The notes: generated by a model from the letters alone, not told the origin. A DNA stretch of 64,000 nucleotides from Icerya purchasi (GCA_039619475.1 CM077115.1:559270374-559334373); one strand, 5' to 3'. Shown: positions 12,388-24,511, numbered from the stretch's first letter. A program made the numbers and translations.

Positions 12388-12810
12388 ATAATCTTCTTCT
12401 TCTTTTGGTGTCATACTCTTCGAAGAGCGTTGACGATCACAAATGTCAGCATCAAAAACTTGCTATTTCTGGCATTTTGCATGAGTCTTCCTATCGACCA
12501 AGTTCTCGTCCATTCCTTGATGTTATCTAGCCAAGTCGTTTTCCGTCTTCCTCGGCCTCTCGTTCCGTCTATTTTTCCCCCCTGAAGGGGATTAGTTGTA
12601 GAAGTTGATATTTCTCTCCTCTGATTATATGTATGACCGAAATATTTTATTTTTCTGTGTATGATGGATTTTATTAATATCCTTTCTGTTTTGGCCATTT
12701 CTAGAACCTTTTGATTCGACGTTCGACTTATCCATGGTATTTTCAACATCCTTCTGTGGATTAATAAAGAAGTTATGAAAAAGGAAGAACATTTTTTTTT
12801 TTCTTTCCAG
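12388..12810 (-). mobile_element. RTE-like LINE, 3' end with (AAG)n tail
   Basis: The open frame at 12,411-12,872 (-) contains the distinctive C-terminus of RTE-like proteins: HRRMLKIPW, then KIKYFGHTY (usually K-x-x-Y-F-G-H-I), then GKIDGTRGRGRRKTTWLDN (usually G-K-x-x-G-x-R-x-R-G-R-x-x-x-x-W-x-D-N). The first third of that frame (poly-F, basic) is outside the homology. In the element's reading direction the coding end is followed by AAGAAGAAG and ATTATTATT, a short microsatellite tail as expected for RTE. It is the same kind of 3' end as the copy at 46,140-46,839. Strongly 5'-truncated. Confidence 0.85.
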
Positions 12811-12879
12811 AGAAAACAATTAAACATGAATTCGAAAAAGAAAACTAAGAGAAAACGATTTATTAATTTCATGAAAGAT

Positions 12880-14530
12880 ACGGAATTTATAGAATACCAA
12901 AAAATGAATAAAACGGAAGAACAAAAAAAGAAAAAAGAGAGATTAAACGATTTTCGTAATCGAAATTTATTCGCGGTTTACCCTGCTCCGCCGACAAACT
13001 TTCTCGTCGCTCGGAAGAAATGGTAGCACGCGCGCAATGGGAGAGCGAACGCGTTGTCTAATTTTTCTGTCGAGAACACTTCTGGGTCGCCTCTTTATAC
13101 TTTTTATTTCCTCCTTCTTCGCGTTTATTCAGGGCGAAATTCAATTAACCCTCTTAGACGCGCGGCAGAGAACGAGAAAAATCGCCTGCGAGGGGACCCG
13201 TTTGCGGGAGTTCCGTTCCACGGCCGGGGGGGGTTGTGAGGGTAGTTTTATTATTTGAGCGCGGTACAAATGGTGGAAAATGAGTAAAATCTTCGCAAAG
13301 CAGCCGACCAGATAATCTGCAGATAGCGGTCCCGCTGATCCGCGTTGTATCACATTTTTTTTTTCGTCGATTCGCCAACCCTGGGCTCAGATACCGTTCG
13401 CCGAGGAGTCCGGGAGCGGGACGGACGGCGGAATTTGCGTTCGTCGCGTTCGCCGGTGTGCGCGCGTGTGCGAACGGGTCGGACGCGCGGTGGAAATCTT
13501 GGTTTGGCCCGTGCGCGCCGGCATCTCCGACAGTAGTTCTAATCATCGTTCGCGAGATAAATGTTTTTCCCCATCCGGACGAATTTAACCAGTTGCCATG
13601 ACGACAACTCAGATAACGCTCTTATCTTTACGGCGCAGATTGCCAACTTCGTTTCCATCATCAGACCACACCCGCGCCGACTCTGCTCCGGTATCTCGGT
13701 CGCTCGGTGCGATAAACGAAAAACGGTCACGATGATAATGATGACGACGTCGATGATGATAGTGGTGATCCGGAGCGCGGAACTACACTACGATATATAT
13801 TTTATCTGACGACCGGCTTTCTTATTTATCATCGTTCTATCTCTGTTGTTCGTTCGTTCTGCGATCGACCGCTCCGCCAGCCAACGGCGGCCTCTCGAAA
13901 AAAGAAATAATAATCTCGCAAAAGCTTCGTCGTCATTATTATCAGCATCGGTTAAAGTTTATCGAAAGTTGAACAGATAACTGCTACCCAGCAGCGCGCC
14001 ACTTGCCGCAGCCGATCTCTGGTTCCGTTGCAGGCGCCTCTCCGCTAATAATTACATCTATTGCCTTTGCAGACGATAGCATCGTGCTCGTCAGTGCTCA
14101 GCAGAGGAGAGACTTTCGTCTGCTACCGACTGTTCCAACGGTCGAAATATTACCGTCCGTCACGCGACATCTCGCTCTCCTTCAGTTTCATTCACTCTGC
14201 CCGTTGTTCCCACGTTCTCCTAGGGGGAACGTTCTTTCTTCTGTCGGGCACTTTTCCTCTTCGTAAAAAGTGAAAAGCCGTTTTTCCTCCTCCCCCCCCC
14301 CCGGAAAAATAATCAACAGCGGTCGTTGAAGCGTATTCTCGGCGTTAATTAAAGTATTCGGGTTTTTTGTATTGTAATGTTGTTTTCCGTTTTTTTTCTT
14401 TGTTAATATGTCTTCTTCTAATAAGACAATATTCTTTGACATCGGTCTCTAGCTAACGACGAGAGCGAGTAAAGAAAATGCCCAATTTTTGGAAAGCTAT
14501 TTACTTTTTTTAGGACCCCGGGGGTATCGT
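12880..14530. other. CpG-rich island, candidate host regulatory or promoter DNA
   Basis: This is the most GC- and CpG-rich stretch of the window, especially 13,020-14,250, with dense CG dinucleotides (for example CGGACGCGCGG and GCCGGGGGG). Several overlapping short frames on both strands are explained by high GC depleting stop codons. No protein domain was recognised apart from a small RT-like fragment inside. A gene promoter, 5' UTR exon or conserved enhancer is possible; no splice-consistent coding exon could be shown. Confidence 0.4.
14030..14120 (+). mobile_element. Possible RT catalytic-box fragment
   Basis: In the plus frame opening at 14,003, residues read ITSIAFADDSIVLVSAQQ. This matches the motif C context of LINE reverse transcriptases (x-x-A-F-A-D-D-x-x-L-x). 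Only about 20 residues are recognisable and the flanks are CpG-rich, so this may be a tiny relic or coincidence. Confidence 0.35.
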
Positions 14531-14534
14531 CCAA

Positions 14535-15020
14535 AGGATTAACTTGATACGTGTGCTACCATTGATGAAAGCGAGTATGGGCATAATCGAGGTATTGATG
14601 TTGAGAAGATTCGACTGTATTCTGTTCGTTCGACGATCATCCGCATGGCATGATTGCAACTAGAAAAGAAATGGATGCGGCGTCGCGAGCCGGTTATATG
14701 TATATATGTAGTAGAGCAATGCAAAGAAGAGAAGGCGAAAAAAGCAGGAAAGAGTGGGCTGTGGTGCACGAGTAGGCGGATACTATCGATAAAGGAAGAT
14801 AGTTTCGCGGAATCTGTTGATTTTAAGAGTTGCGATTGTTTTCCGTATTCTTCAATTTCAGCATTACTTCTGAAGGATGTCGATCTGAAAAAAGGGTACG
14901 AGCATATTAGAAATGATAATGTGGATGAGTGTGCAAAAAGTTAAGGTGTACTATTCGGATTATACCCAACTTCGAAGTAGAGGACTCTCGAAAGAAGTCT
15001 TTAAGATCCGAGTAGGAAGT
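14535..15020 (-). mobile_element. LINE remnant related to the one at 30,670
   Basis: Nucleotide similarity to 30,700-31,120: both share GATACGTGTGCT, an AATCGAGG/GATCGAGG TATTG/TAATG stretch, ATAAAGGAAGATAGT and TTAAGATCCG at matching spacing. The relative at 30,670-30,981 encodes a zinc-knuckle-like end on the minus strand. The minus frame here (14,539-14,769) is too decayed to identify alone. Probably another I-like 3' remnant. Confidence 0.5.
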
Positions 15021-16479
15021 CTGCTTTTAATGATCATAGACGAAATACTGTTTGACGGAATTTTCACTTTAATCTTTTTTTTTTTTTTTTTTCGATTTCA
15101 ACATCGATTTTGAGAATTATGAGAAATTGTTGTTTATGAGAACCTGTCGTTGTCCGTCGCAGTGTCTTACAACGGAAAAACTAAATTTAAAAACGAACAT
15201 TACTAACAGAGCATTTAAGAAATTATCTAAAGATAAAAGGAATGTGTCCATGTTTTTTGCTTTTCGACTAATCTAAAATCGAATATTGGTTACGCTAAAG
15301 AGAAATAAATAATATCGGATCATTCCAAAAAGGGAAATGAACTGGTCCCCCAAATATTCTCTTCAGATCCATGTAATAAGAAAAAACCTCAATTCCGCCA
15401 CATCAAAAGGATTCAATCAATTTATCACAACCAACTACCTTTATGCGCACTTCATACACGACATAGAAATATTCCTCGCATAACTTCACTTAGAAGTGAT
15501 TACAAAACGTTTGTTATCGCAATGCAGCCACAATTGTGCGCGTACATCGATATTATCGGAGCCTCATACTGGCTACCACGCCAAAATATTAAGCGAATAT
15601 TTTTGTTTTAATAGGGGTTTTATGAACTCTATATTATTATGACCTCGATGTGTAATAGTGTCTGACTAGCACATCGACACATACCCGTTTTACTTCATGT
15701 TCACTAAATATTTGATCCTTCTTTCGTTTCTCCTTTTTCCAGCGTACTAAACGATTATTTCACCACCGTTTTACTGAACTCAGCTTATTCGTTTCTGCGC
15801 TCCCAGAAATCTACTTGCACCACGGCTGAATTCGGTACCATTACTTTTTCTCTATCTCGTAATTTCGCGCCAAAATGATTGAAATTCCTAAAAAGTCCTC
15901 TCTTGAAACAGCTGAAATATCACAAACTAAATGAGACTTATTATACAGTTGAAAGCAGAATATCACGTTCACTCGAAGTTTAACGTTAACAATGGTCGTC
16001 TAGTTACATAATTACGTATTGCACGGTAAAAAAATTCTGATTAGCAAGGAGTTTAGTTTTTTTACGGCGAAAATATAATCATTTTGTAGTACGTGGACCA
16101 TAATTATTTGCTATACCCAAACACACAAGTTTGAAGCGATACTAATACTTCAACCGTGTAAACATTAATTCGTCTGAAATTAGGTTTAAAATTTCGAACA
16201 TTGAAAACTTTTATCAAATATTTTTCCGTACGAAATTATTTCCACTCTCGATCAATTTCCCAATTTCATTTGTTACTCGTTTAATTAATTATTCTCTCTG
16301 TTATATAAAATAATTTTGAAATTTTTCTTATAATACTTTTAGTTTTAGCCAACGTGATTTGCTAAATTGATTGCACTTTCAATGGAAATTTCAGTCGTCG
16401 CTCTTTCTTTTGGCCTTTATTTGCGCTCAATATTCCTTCATTCGTTCACTCTTTCTTTTCAGCGTCTATTAAAATATAC
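15021..16479. other. Unassigned AT-rich region
   Basis: No gene or repeat recognised apart from poly-T at about 15,078-15,092. Sequence complexity is moderate. Confidence 0.5.
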
Positions 16480-16970
16480 CCTTTCGTATTTTTGCTTTAA
16501 ATTTCTCTCCTCCTATTAAATCTCTCAGATTAATCCGGTTATGAATATCTTCAACTGTGATTTGTATTTTCTTCACATATCCTGCTCTGTTTCTTTGAAC
16601 TAATTCCATTTTGTTTTTTTGGTTTTGTACCTTAGGAAAATATTCTGTTAGTTAGTCTTATGTTGTTCATTCTCATGATATGTCCATAAAAACCAATTCT
16701 CCGTTTTCTAATTTTTTCTGTTATATTTTCATCATTAGTATATATATAGTTCATTGTTGCGCCTTCTCTTGCAGATGTTATTTTCTTTAACTGGGCCAAA
16801 AATTATCCGTAGTATCTTTCTTTCCCTGATTTCTAATGTTTCTATGAGCCCTTTTTTATTTAATATAAGACACTCTGACGCATAAAGCGCTTCCGGTAAA
16901 ACCACCCCCTGTTATAGTGCTTAAGTTTAGCGTTAAAAGACGCAAAGACTTTTTCCTGTATCAATTTTAC
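16480..16970 (-). mobile_element. RTE-like LINE, C-terminal remnant
   Basis: The minus strand encodes, from 16,890 down, a segment like ALYASECLILNKKG (usual A-L-Y-A-S-E-C-L), then LEIRERKILRIIFGP, then KIRKRRIGFYGHIMRMN (usual I-R-K-R-R-x-x-F-Y-G-H-I-x-R-M), then RLTNRIF. This is the thumb/C-terminal region of an insect RTE-like subfamily distinct from the one at 12.4 and 46 kb. The catalytic domains are absent. It shares its layout with the remnant at 29,050-29,720. Frameshifts keep it out of any long ORF. Confidence 0.75.
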
Positions 16971-19055
16971 TGCATTAATAAATAAAAACTTTTCTTTCGA
17001 CTTTTATTAATATTATTTTATTATTCCATTTTAAATAGGTAACCCTGTAATTATGTCCAATATTCCTACTTGTTATTATATAGGGTCCGTGTGTGCTGAG
17101 CGATCGGTGTAAAGGGATTGACAAGTTCAGGGAGCAGAGAGAAAATCCCCTCCCCCCCTAGTTTTTATTATAACTTAACGACCAATATATCAATTCCGTG
17201 CAAAATTTTTCTACGATTTTATTCACGCTGTGATTGGATTAAAAATTTCCTCGGTTTGCTTTTCTCTACGCTTGTTCCGTATGCATGGTGAATAAAAACA
17301 TTCCCGAAATTCAGCCAAACAGAAATAATTAATTTCTTAATTTAATTTAAATTTGAAAATATACAGAGTTATCTCCATTAAAAAAAGTGAAAAAATCCGA
17401 CGTTTCAACATTTTCAATTTTTAATTATAATTTTTTCTCTATTATTACGCATGTAAAAAAGTTTTCTGCCTACTGCACTTACCATTTTATAAATTCCATA
17501 AAAAATGTAATGTAAAGTCGGATAACGAGTAGAACGAACTTATCGGATGTATTTTAAAAAAACACATTCGGCTGATAGAATTAATCGTAAAAGATGGGTA
17601 GAAAATTTAACCGAAGAAGGAAAAATTGTAAAATACACTTCGATTCGTGGGGAGACGTAACGATGGAAATATCGAAACGGGCTCTGTCGTTGCGTGCTCG
17701 TTGTCATCAAATTAATCTACCGTAATTAGGTAAAACTGATCATTCGAATTTAAAGATTAAAGAATAATTAAAATTAAAAATAATTCAAACGAATAGGAAT
17801 AGAAAGTTTTTTTTGTTCCTTTTTGAGAAACAAATAACTTAAAGTTTAATTAAAAATGGAAAATGCGAGCAAAACTCGGGAAAAAAATGAATGGTAAGAA
17901 AATTTTATTTTTGTATTTCAGAATTCAAATATGTTCGAATTATTAGGTGGCTGGTTTCAAGCACTGTAGATGTTTGTTAGTAGTTGATATTTGGTTACGC
18001 GAAAGATTTGGTCAGATATAGTGTAGTGATTAAACAAAAAGAAATCACGAGGATAAAATAATTGACTTAAAATGGAAATGATACACACTTGAAATAGATA
18101 AATTTCAGTGAAGCGTAATTGCCAGTTTAAAAATACTGAAGCACTAACTCAAACGTTCTGCGCGTTCGGCGTAAAGTCCCGTATCATCTTATTCTTATTC
18201 CGAAACAGCGCAGCTTGTACTCCAATAGGTATTTAAAAAAAGTTAATGATGTTTCAACAGATTTTGACAAGGCCTCCTGCTGTTTCTCCGGGCTCTATTA
18301 TATCCTATTTACGTTCGCACACGTATATAGAGTAAAAATCGGCTATAACGACATCGACCAAAGCAGCATACGGGTTATAGACATCCAATATTGCCAGCTA
18401 GAATTCCGTAAAACCATATATTAACCTCTGTCGGTCACAATGACAGCGATTCCGGCGACCAATCGGTTATTACGATCGAAATTTTCGTAGCAGATAAAAA
18501 AAAAAAAGGTCACATCTAACGACATGGCGGCAAAAAAATTTAGCTTTGAAAAATTTTTGCAAATGAATTTAAAAGTTTTTACAAACGGAAAGGTGTGTCC
18601 TGTAAACGTCATAATTAACATATTAAATATTTACTGTAAATTTAACGAAATTAATGGAAACCTGTTGAACGTGTCATTATAAAAAGTGTATCCAAAAAAG
18701 AATACTCGTCTTATTATAACAAAAAAAAAAAATAATAATAATAATAAAAAATCACAAACTCTCTTAAAAGTAAGAAATAAACTGACCTGCTGTCTGTTTA
18801 CATAGTAATTCGTAATGACTTAAAAAAAAGACGGTTACGTTTGTCACGTACGTTTTTTCTTACGTTTGTTTGCGCAAGATTATTTATGATTTCCCGCTTA
18901 CTGGAAAGTGCACCAGTCCTAGTGTTGGTGCCATGTGAGCACCGATGAATATCCGTGAACACAGATACGCAGTAGCGATTGAAATAATTAACAAATATCT
19001 TTTGTGGCCAAGCGCAATACGTACTTGTACGAGTACGTGAATGGGAGGGGGCTTC
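16971..19055. other. Unassigned AT-rich region
   Basis: No gene recognised. The ORFs at 18,215-18,424 (+), 18,421-18,621 (-) and 18,798-19,096 (-) have no domain that I can identify. A short (AAT)n lies near 18,729-18,748. Confidence 0.5.
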
Positions 19056-19059
19056 GACC

Positions 19060-20840
19060 CCCAAACCCTGAAATCACAAACATTATACATCAACATGGTT
19101 TTATGGAGAGTAGATCGGTTGTTACAAATTTAATAAGATTTATTGACTATGTTTTCCGAATATATATTAGATAAGTCATTTCAAGTCGATGTGATTTACA
19201 GGGATTTTCAGAAGGCATTTGATAAGATTAATCATTCAATTCTCTTGAGGAAATTAAGCGAATCTGGATAGATATCGGTATGTCCAGGTTAGATATTGTA
19301 GATCACCGTCCTTTCTATGCCCTTCAGGCGTCTTACCACAAGGTTCCAATTGAGAATGATCATTTTTATTCCTGCTGTTTATTAACGACTTACCTAACGT
19401 AATACAGCATTCGAAAATTCTCCGATACGCGGATGATGCGAAATTATTTATTGAGGATGCGTATTTATTGCAAAAAGATATTAATAATTTTATGCGCTGG
19501 AGTATCGCGAATAATTTACTAGTAAATACGTCGAAATGTTATTATACTACTTTCACTCGCGAATATTTCCCCGTCAGTAGCAAATTACTTTAGACACTAA
19601 ACTCACATTTTTTTTTTTTATATATATCTTGCTATTTTACACCTAGTCTTATCAACTATTTGGTAATCTATGGAATAAGTTAAAATGACATGAATAAGCA
19701 ACCCAACCAGTTAAGGGTGCTAAAATTAACTTATATATGTGTATACAAAATGCATACACACATATTTTTGCATTTTCATGGACACATACATACCATCACA
19801 CACGCACACACACATACACCCTCACACATCAGCACACACACATATTATTAAGCCGCGTATTATTCAAGTGGTCAGTCAAACTAGGAAAATTCTCGGATGT
19901 GCGATACTGCAGGAATTTCATGCACATCGAAACTTATTCACGTTTATATTTCTCCTTATTCCGCTTACATCTAGAGTTTGCATTAATAATTTCGGTTACC
20001 GGGTCTATCGGAACGATAAATATAGTTGAGAACGTGCAAAAGAAATTTTTAAGGTATCTGCAGTACAAATTTATTAAACCGTATAACAGAAAATTTGTAC
20101 ATAGCCAAGCATTGACTGGTTTGGGGATTAGAAGACCTGAGGGACGCAGAAAGGTAGCAGGACTGTTCTTTCTTATATAAACTAATCCATGGCAAATTAG
20201 ATGGCTCGCCACTTTTAGAGACAAATAAACTTAAGGGTTCCTGTCCGTAACGTTCGTCGAAGTGAGGTATCAGCGATAGATTCGGCGAAAACGAAGTAAT
20301 TTTCATACTCCCTTTTTCGTTCACTGTTAGTGTTAGGTAATAACTTAGATAAGGAACACGGTGATATTGACATTTTTGATAGTCATAATTTTAGGAAATT
20401 TTTAAAAATCATTCAGGATATTTTGCAATAAAAAATATGGGGTTGCTCGGAGTATAAACTGTGTTGGAATATATTACATTAGTGTAAGTTTATTTTATTA
20501 TTTTCCTACTTGTATTTATCGGTAATGTGTAATTCAATTTTGAAGAATGCTTATTTTCCTACGTATGCTTCTATATATTTTTAAATTATATTGATACATA
20601 CGTGTATGTATGTATGTGTGAGTACATATATATGTGTCGTGTACGTATGTGCGTGTGCGTGTGTATGTGTGCATAGATAAATGATTATATAGTGTGTATG
20701 TGCTTATTTCTCTCTTTATTTCGTATTTTTAAGAATATATATGTATATATATGTATATCTATATTGTGCTGTACATTAACTGACCTTCGGGCTGGTGTAC
20801 TGGCGATTTGTAAATAAATAAATAAATAAATAAATAAAGA
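19060..20840 (+). mobile_element. CR1/L2-like LINE: RT core, C-terminus, (TAAA)n tail
   Basis: In reading order: QHGFMESRSVVTNLIRFIDY at about 19,088-19,147 (usual QHGF-x-x-x-R-S-x-x-T-N-L); VDVIYRDFQKAFDKINHSIL at about 19,180-19,240 (motif A, D-F-x-K-A-F-D-x-x-x-H); a damaged motif B near 19,330; then an uninterrupted stretch with FINDLPNVIQHSKILRYADD at about 19,380-19,437, the intact catalytic YADD. About 220 bases of simple sequence, including (CA)n at 19,740-19,850, break the frame. Coding resumes with VQKKFLRYLQYKF near 20,033, typical of the CR1/L2 C-terminus. The 3' UTR runs to seven or eight TAAA units at about 20,812-20,839, a microsatellite tail as in CR1-type elements. 5'-truncated and frameshifted. 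Confidence 0.8.
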
Positions 20841-21059
20841 AGTAATCATATCCGTTGAAATATGGCGTTCATTACTGTCGAAAATTTCACGTGTCTTAAC
20901 AAGACTGCGTGTAGACTACTTGGACTGACCTCAATTGTATTCTTTATTTATCAAAAAAGTATATCGGTTAATGTTAGCACTCAGGAGTCGTTACAATAAA
21001 CGTTAAAAAAAAACACTCTCATTAGGGATATACTTCCCCATTGCTTAATAGAATTAGTT

Positions 21060-21098
21060 AAAACCAAAATAACCGAGTTTTATATATATATATAGAAA
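21060..21098. repeat. End fragment of repeat D1
   Basis: CCAAAATAACCGAGTTTT followed by (TA)n matches the terminal ~20 bases of repeat D1 (CCAAAATGGCCGAGTTT then TA). Only the tip is present. Confidence 0.5.
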
Positions 21099-21325
21099 AT
21101 TCCTGGCTCGTATAATAACAGTAGTCATTAAGTTGGCGCTTAACCCCCTTAAAACTCGAGAAAACGAATTCTGCTATGGATTAGACCTCGATAGATCGAT
21201 TTCTTGGTCCAAAATCCCCCTAGTGTGCGAAATTCACGAAAATCGTTGGAACCGTTTTCGAGTTCAAGGGATGTACAAATATATACATATACATATGTAT
21301 TTATATATATATATATATGTATGTA
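21095..21325 (+). repeat. Dispersed repeat D2, copy 1
   Basis: Begins AATTCCTGGCTCGTATAATA. The body holds CTTAAAACTCGAGAAAACG and AATTCTGCTATGG, and it ends GATGTACAAATATA into (TA)n and (GTAT)n. The same body recurs at 21,961-22,110. No ORF of substance (21,133-21,351 is a by-product). Confidence 0.8.
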
Positions 21326-21330
21326 TGTAC

Positions 21331-21620
21331 AAGGGCGTCGAAAGCCGATGAGACAGGGAGGGGCAAGATGAGTTGCCAGCCGCCGGGGGGGGGGCAAGAT
21401 GATAGAAAGAGGATATGAGTTATAGGAAAAATAAAATTTGTAAGTTGTAAAGGCTTAATATTTTATTAAACAAGAATAAAATCCTAATTAAAACATAAGT
21501 TTTCCAAATTGTCCATGATTACGCGCCTAGGAATACTCATCAATGCCAGTTGATTAAAAAGTTTCAATGCTCCAGGGGGGGCAGCTGCCCCTCCCTACCC
21601 GCCGCTGGCGACGCCCATGA
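21331..21620. mobile_element. Short MITE with imperfect GC-rich TIRs
   Basis: A ~290-bp segment starts AAGGGCGTCGAAAGC and ends with the inverse of ATGGGCGTCGCCAGC. Subterminal GGGAGGGGCA and runs of G occur at both ends (left in direct, right in inverted form). The flanks are GTATGTATGTAC on the left and GTATGTATGTGC on the right, consistent with insertion into a (GTAT)n microsatellite, which also hides the true target duplication. The interior is AT-rich and non-coding. Superfamily not assigned. Confidence 0.55.
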
Positions 21621-21954
21621 GTATGTATGTGCGTCTATGTATATTCTCGAAAAACTCGAGTATTGCATAAATGAGCCGAAAATATCGCAGCAAGTATTTC
21701 TTAAGAGCTACAGAGAGAGAACAAATTGTTAAATGACCTCCTTTAACGGACAAAAATTTGAAATTTTCCATATTTTAAAATTAGACTGTCGACGCCTAAA
21801 GCGTTGCACATTTACTGGCATAGAAAATTTTATTATTTATTTAATTATTCAATTATTTATTTTAAAAAACACGATTATTGTTTTTACTTAAAATAATTAC
21901 AAATCATCTTTACACTGGTAAGGTTGTTTTTTTATTCAGTTTTTTAAATGTATT

Positions 21955-22103
21955 CCTTAGGTTGTCACTTAATCCTCTTAAAACCCGTGAAAACGAATTC
22001 TGCTATGGGTTAAATATTGACAGACCGATTTCTTAGCCTAAAATCCTCCTAGTGTGTAAATTTCGTGAAAATCGCTGGTTTTATTTTCGAGTTCGAGGGA
22101 CGT

Positions 22104-22150
<47 letters not shown>

Positions 22151-22172
22151 ATTCGTGGCTCGTATAATATTA
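21955..22172 (+). repeat. Dispersed repeat D2, copy 2
   Basis: The body (21,961-22,110) matches copy 1 closely: CTTAAAACCCGTGAAAACG, AATTCTGCTATGG, TTCGAGGGACGTACAAATA. After a (TA)n of ~36 bases the leader of the unit reappears (AATTCGTGGCTCGTATAATA, about 22,150-22,169). The unit is therefore organised as leader-body-(TA)n, and a third unit starts here but is cut off. Confidence 0.8.
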
Positions 22173-24095
22173 GATTTTTAAACATTAATACTTATTGGAG
22201 TTGGTATCAAATGTAAATTACCATATTGCTGTTGTTAAGCAATGTTACATTTTGAATTTGGCGCTGATGCTAAAAAATGTATGCATTAGTGTAATAACTG
22301 AAAAAGATTATTTTTTATTTGTTGGTGTATTTTTATCAAAACTTTTAAAATAAATCTTGAAGTCGGTATTTTCTTAATTATTTTTTTTAATTCTTTTATA
22401 TCTAGGGTACAAAAAAATTATAATACCTTATTCAGATATAATGATGAATCAGTTACAACGGCTATACAGTCGTTACAATCGGTTTTCACAGTATATACTT
22501 AAGTCGAAAAAGCGAGTAAAAATCCGCGGCCCAATAGTAGCTAGAAAGTTGACTTTTTTTTTTTTCTATCCTGCGTATCTTCGTCATAAACTACATAGAA
22601 AAACCATGCGATACGCAAAACTTTTCAATTCAACGGGCCGAATTATGGTATTTATATATATATATATATATATTTGTATAATGTTTTTTTCTGTATAAAT
22701 TGGGTTGTGTACAAATGAAAGTAGCCTTAAAGCACACATCAATGCTATTTGATATTACAAAATCCTCAAAAGCCACACTTATAATCTGCAGTTTATTTCA
22801 TACGGACAAGGACTTTATTCGTGAACTTTCAACATGTAGGTACGATTTTACGTTTCAGACGATCGGATGCAAAAGAGTAGTACAAGTTGTTGTTTTCCGA
22901 ACAAGGATAATTCGCATTCGGCCGGCAGAAGCGGTGATTCATTTTCGATGCTTCTTAGGGAAATTCGGTGTACAATGGAGGTGTTAAAAAGTTGTCGCTC
23001 CGTGATCGATGTGCGGCTAAAGTTAATTCAGCAAATGCAGTCTGATGGCGGTGCGATCAAGTATCACGCGAAACCGCCAAGCAGACAGGCGAAGAAAAAT
23101 TCCACGCACATAAATAAATAAATAAAGATAATGTAATATATCATTTCAGCTTAACTGCGATATAATCCGAAATTTAATCAGTAGGCGGACCGATCGCACG
23201 GAGATGATATCTTTACACATGAGGCACGCGCTCCGATGAAACGGGACCGTCGTCTTGGGCCAACATCGCAGTTTATTCTGATTGTTGAATCGGATCCGGA
23301 GAACAATGGCAGCCTTGTTCGGCACGTGTTCCGTTTGGCAGTTTGTAAGACTTGACCGTTTTAACACCCCCTAACTGAGCATTAATCCGACTAAGATGCC
23401 AACTCATCCGAACGACACTCGCCTAATCTGCATTCTCCGATTTCGCCGAACCGTCTTCTGCCGATACCGATAACTCCGGCTCCTTCATAATGTAGTTTTT
23501 CCGATAGCCGGCAAAAGTCAGAGGGAAAAAAACAATCGTCTAATTTCGCGGAAAATCCATCGCGCCAAGTACACCGTTTCAGACTAGCAAGTTTCGCTAA
23601 AGAAAAGCTCGTTAAAATCCTCGTAACAGTTTGCTTAACGCTTCCTCCGGATCTGCAGCTGTAATCGAACCATTAAAGCACCGAGCTGCTTCCCCCAGGT
23701 ACCGTTTACTTCGATAAATTGCTTCTTGCATCATTTTCGTAAAATACTTCACACAGCCAGCGCGCGTTTATTATTACTTCTGCTGCCCGATTTTCCTGAT
23801 TTCTCTGAATTTCACTTATTCAGTGGAGTCCGGATGACGCTCACTGTTTCGAAGGAGTTTATTAAAAATTTCCGGCCGGTTTTACGTTTTCCATATCAAC
23901 CAGATTGAATACTTCGACAACGTGAAATTTGCGTCAAGCATGAAGTTGGTCGTTATTTTCCATATCGGGATGTCAACAAGATCACCATTTCTCACCATAC
24001 ACGACTAATTACTATTTGTTGTTATTATTAGTTTAAATAGTAAACTAATTTCCTATGCAAATTTTCCTTTATCGACCCCGGGGCCAAAAAGACAC
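22173..24095. other. Unassigned region
   Basis: No domain recognised in the ORFs at 22,441-22,698, 22,700-22,987 and 22,867-23,121 (+). A (TA)n lies at about 22,652-22,672. From 23,150 to 23,880 the sequence is less AT-rich and more complex, possibly host non-coding DNA. Confidence 0.45.
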
Positions 24096-24098
24096 AAT

Positions 24099-24477
24099 TT
24101 ATATATATATATATATATTAATTACAACGTAATTCTTAGGCTACCCCCATTCGAAAAAATGTCCCAATTTTATGTAACGTTTGTTATATTTTATAGAATT
24201 TTTGTAATTGTTATTTTACAAATGTCACAATATTATGTAACGAAATATGTAACGAAAATGTAACGAAAAATATAACGAAAAAATGTCTTAATTTTATATA
24301 ATGAAAGTTAAATGTTAGGAGAGGATTTCTGTGATTATGTTATTTTTTTTATGTTGGTGCCAGTAAAAATTACGTTGTAAATTTTGATCATTTTATACAA
24401 AGTATAGAAGAGAAAGAAACGGAAATGAAAGCAAGAGGGGTCAAGGGACACAGCCCCTTGCAAAGCCAAAATGGCCG

Positions 24478-24511
<34 letters not shown>
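24099..24511 (+). repeat. Dispersed repeat D1, copy 2
   Basis: Same order of landmarks as copy 1: (TA)n, TTAATTACAACGTAATTC, TGTCCCAATTTTATG, the inverted TTACGTTGTAAATTTTG, then CCCCTTGC and CCAAAATGGCCGAG, then (TA)n. It is ~100 bases longer because of an internal expansion of TAACGAAA-type units at 24,230-24,290 that copy 1 lacks. Confidence 0.85.

Noticed and set aside
13037..13809. Several overlapping ORFs on both strands in the CpG-rich island
   Set aside because: High GC lowers stop-codon frequency; no domain, splice structure or signal peptide with support was found.
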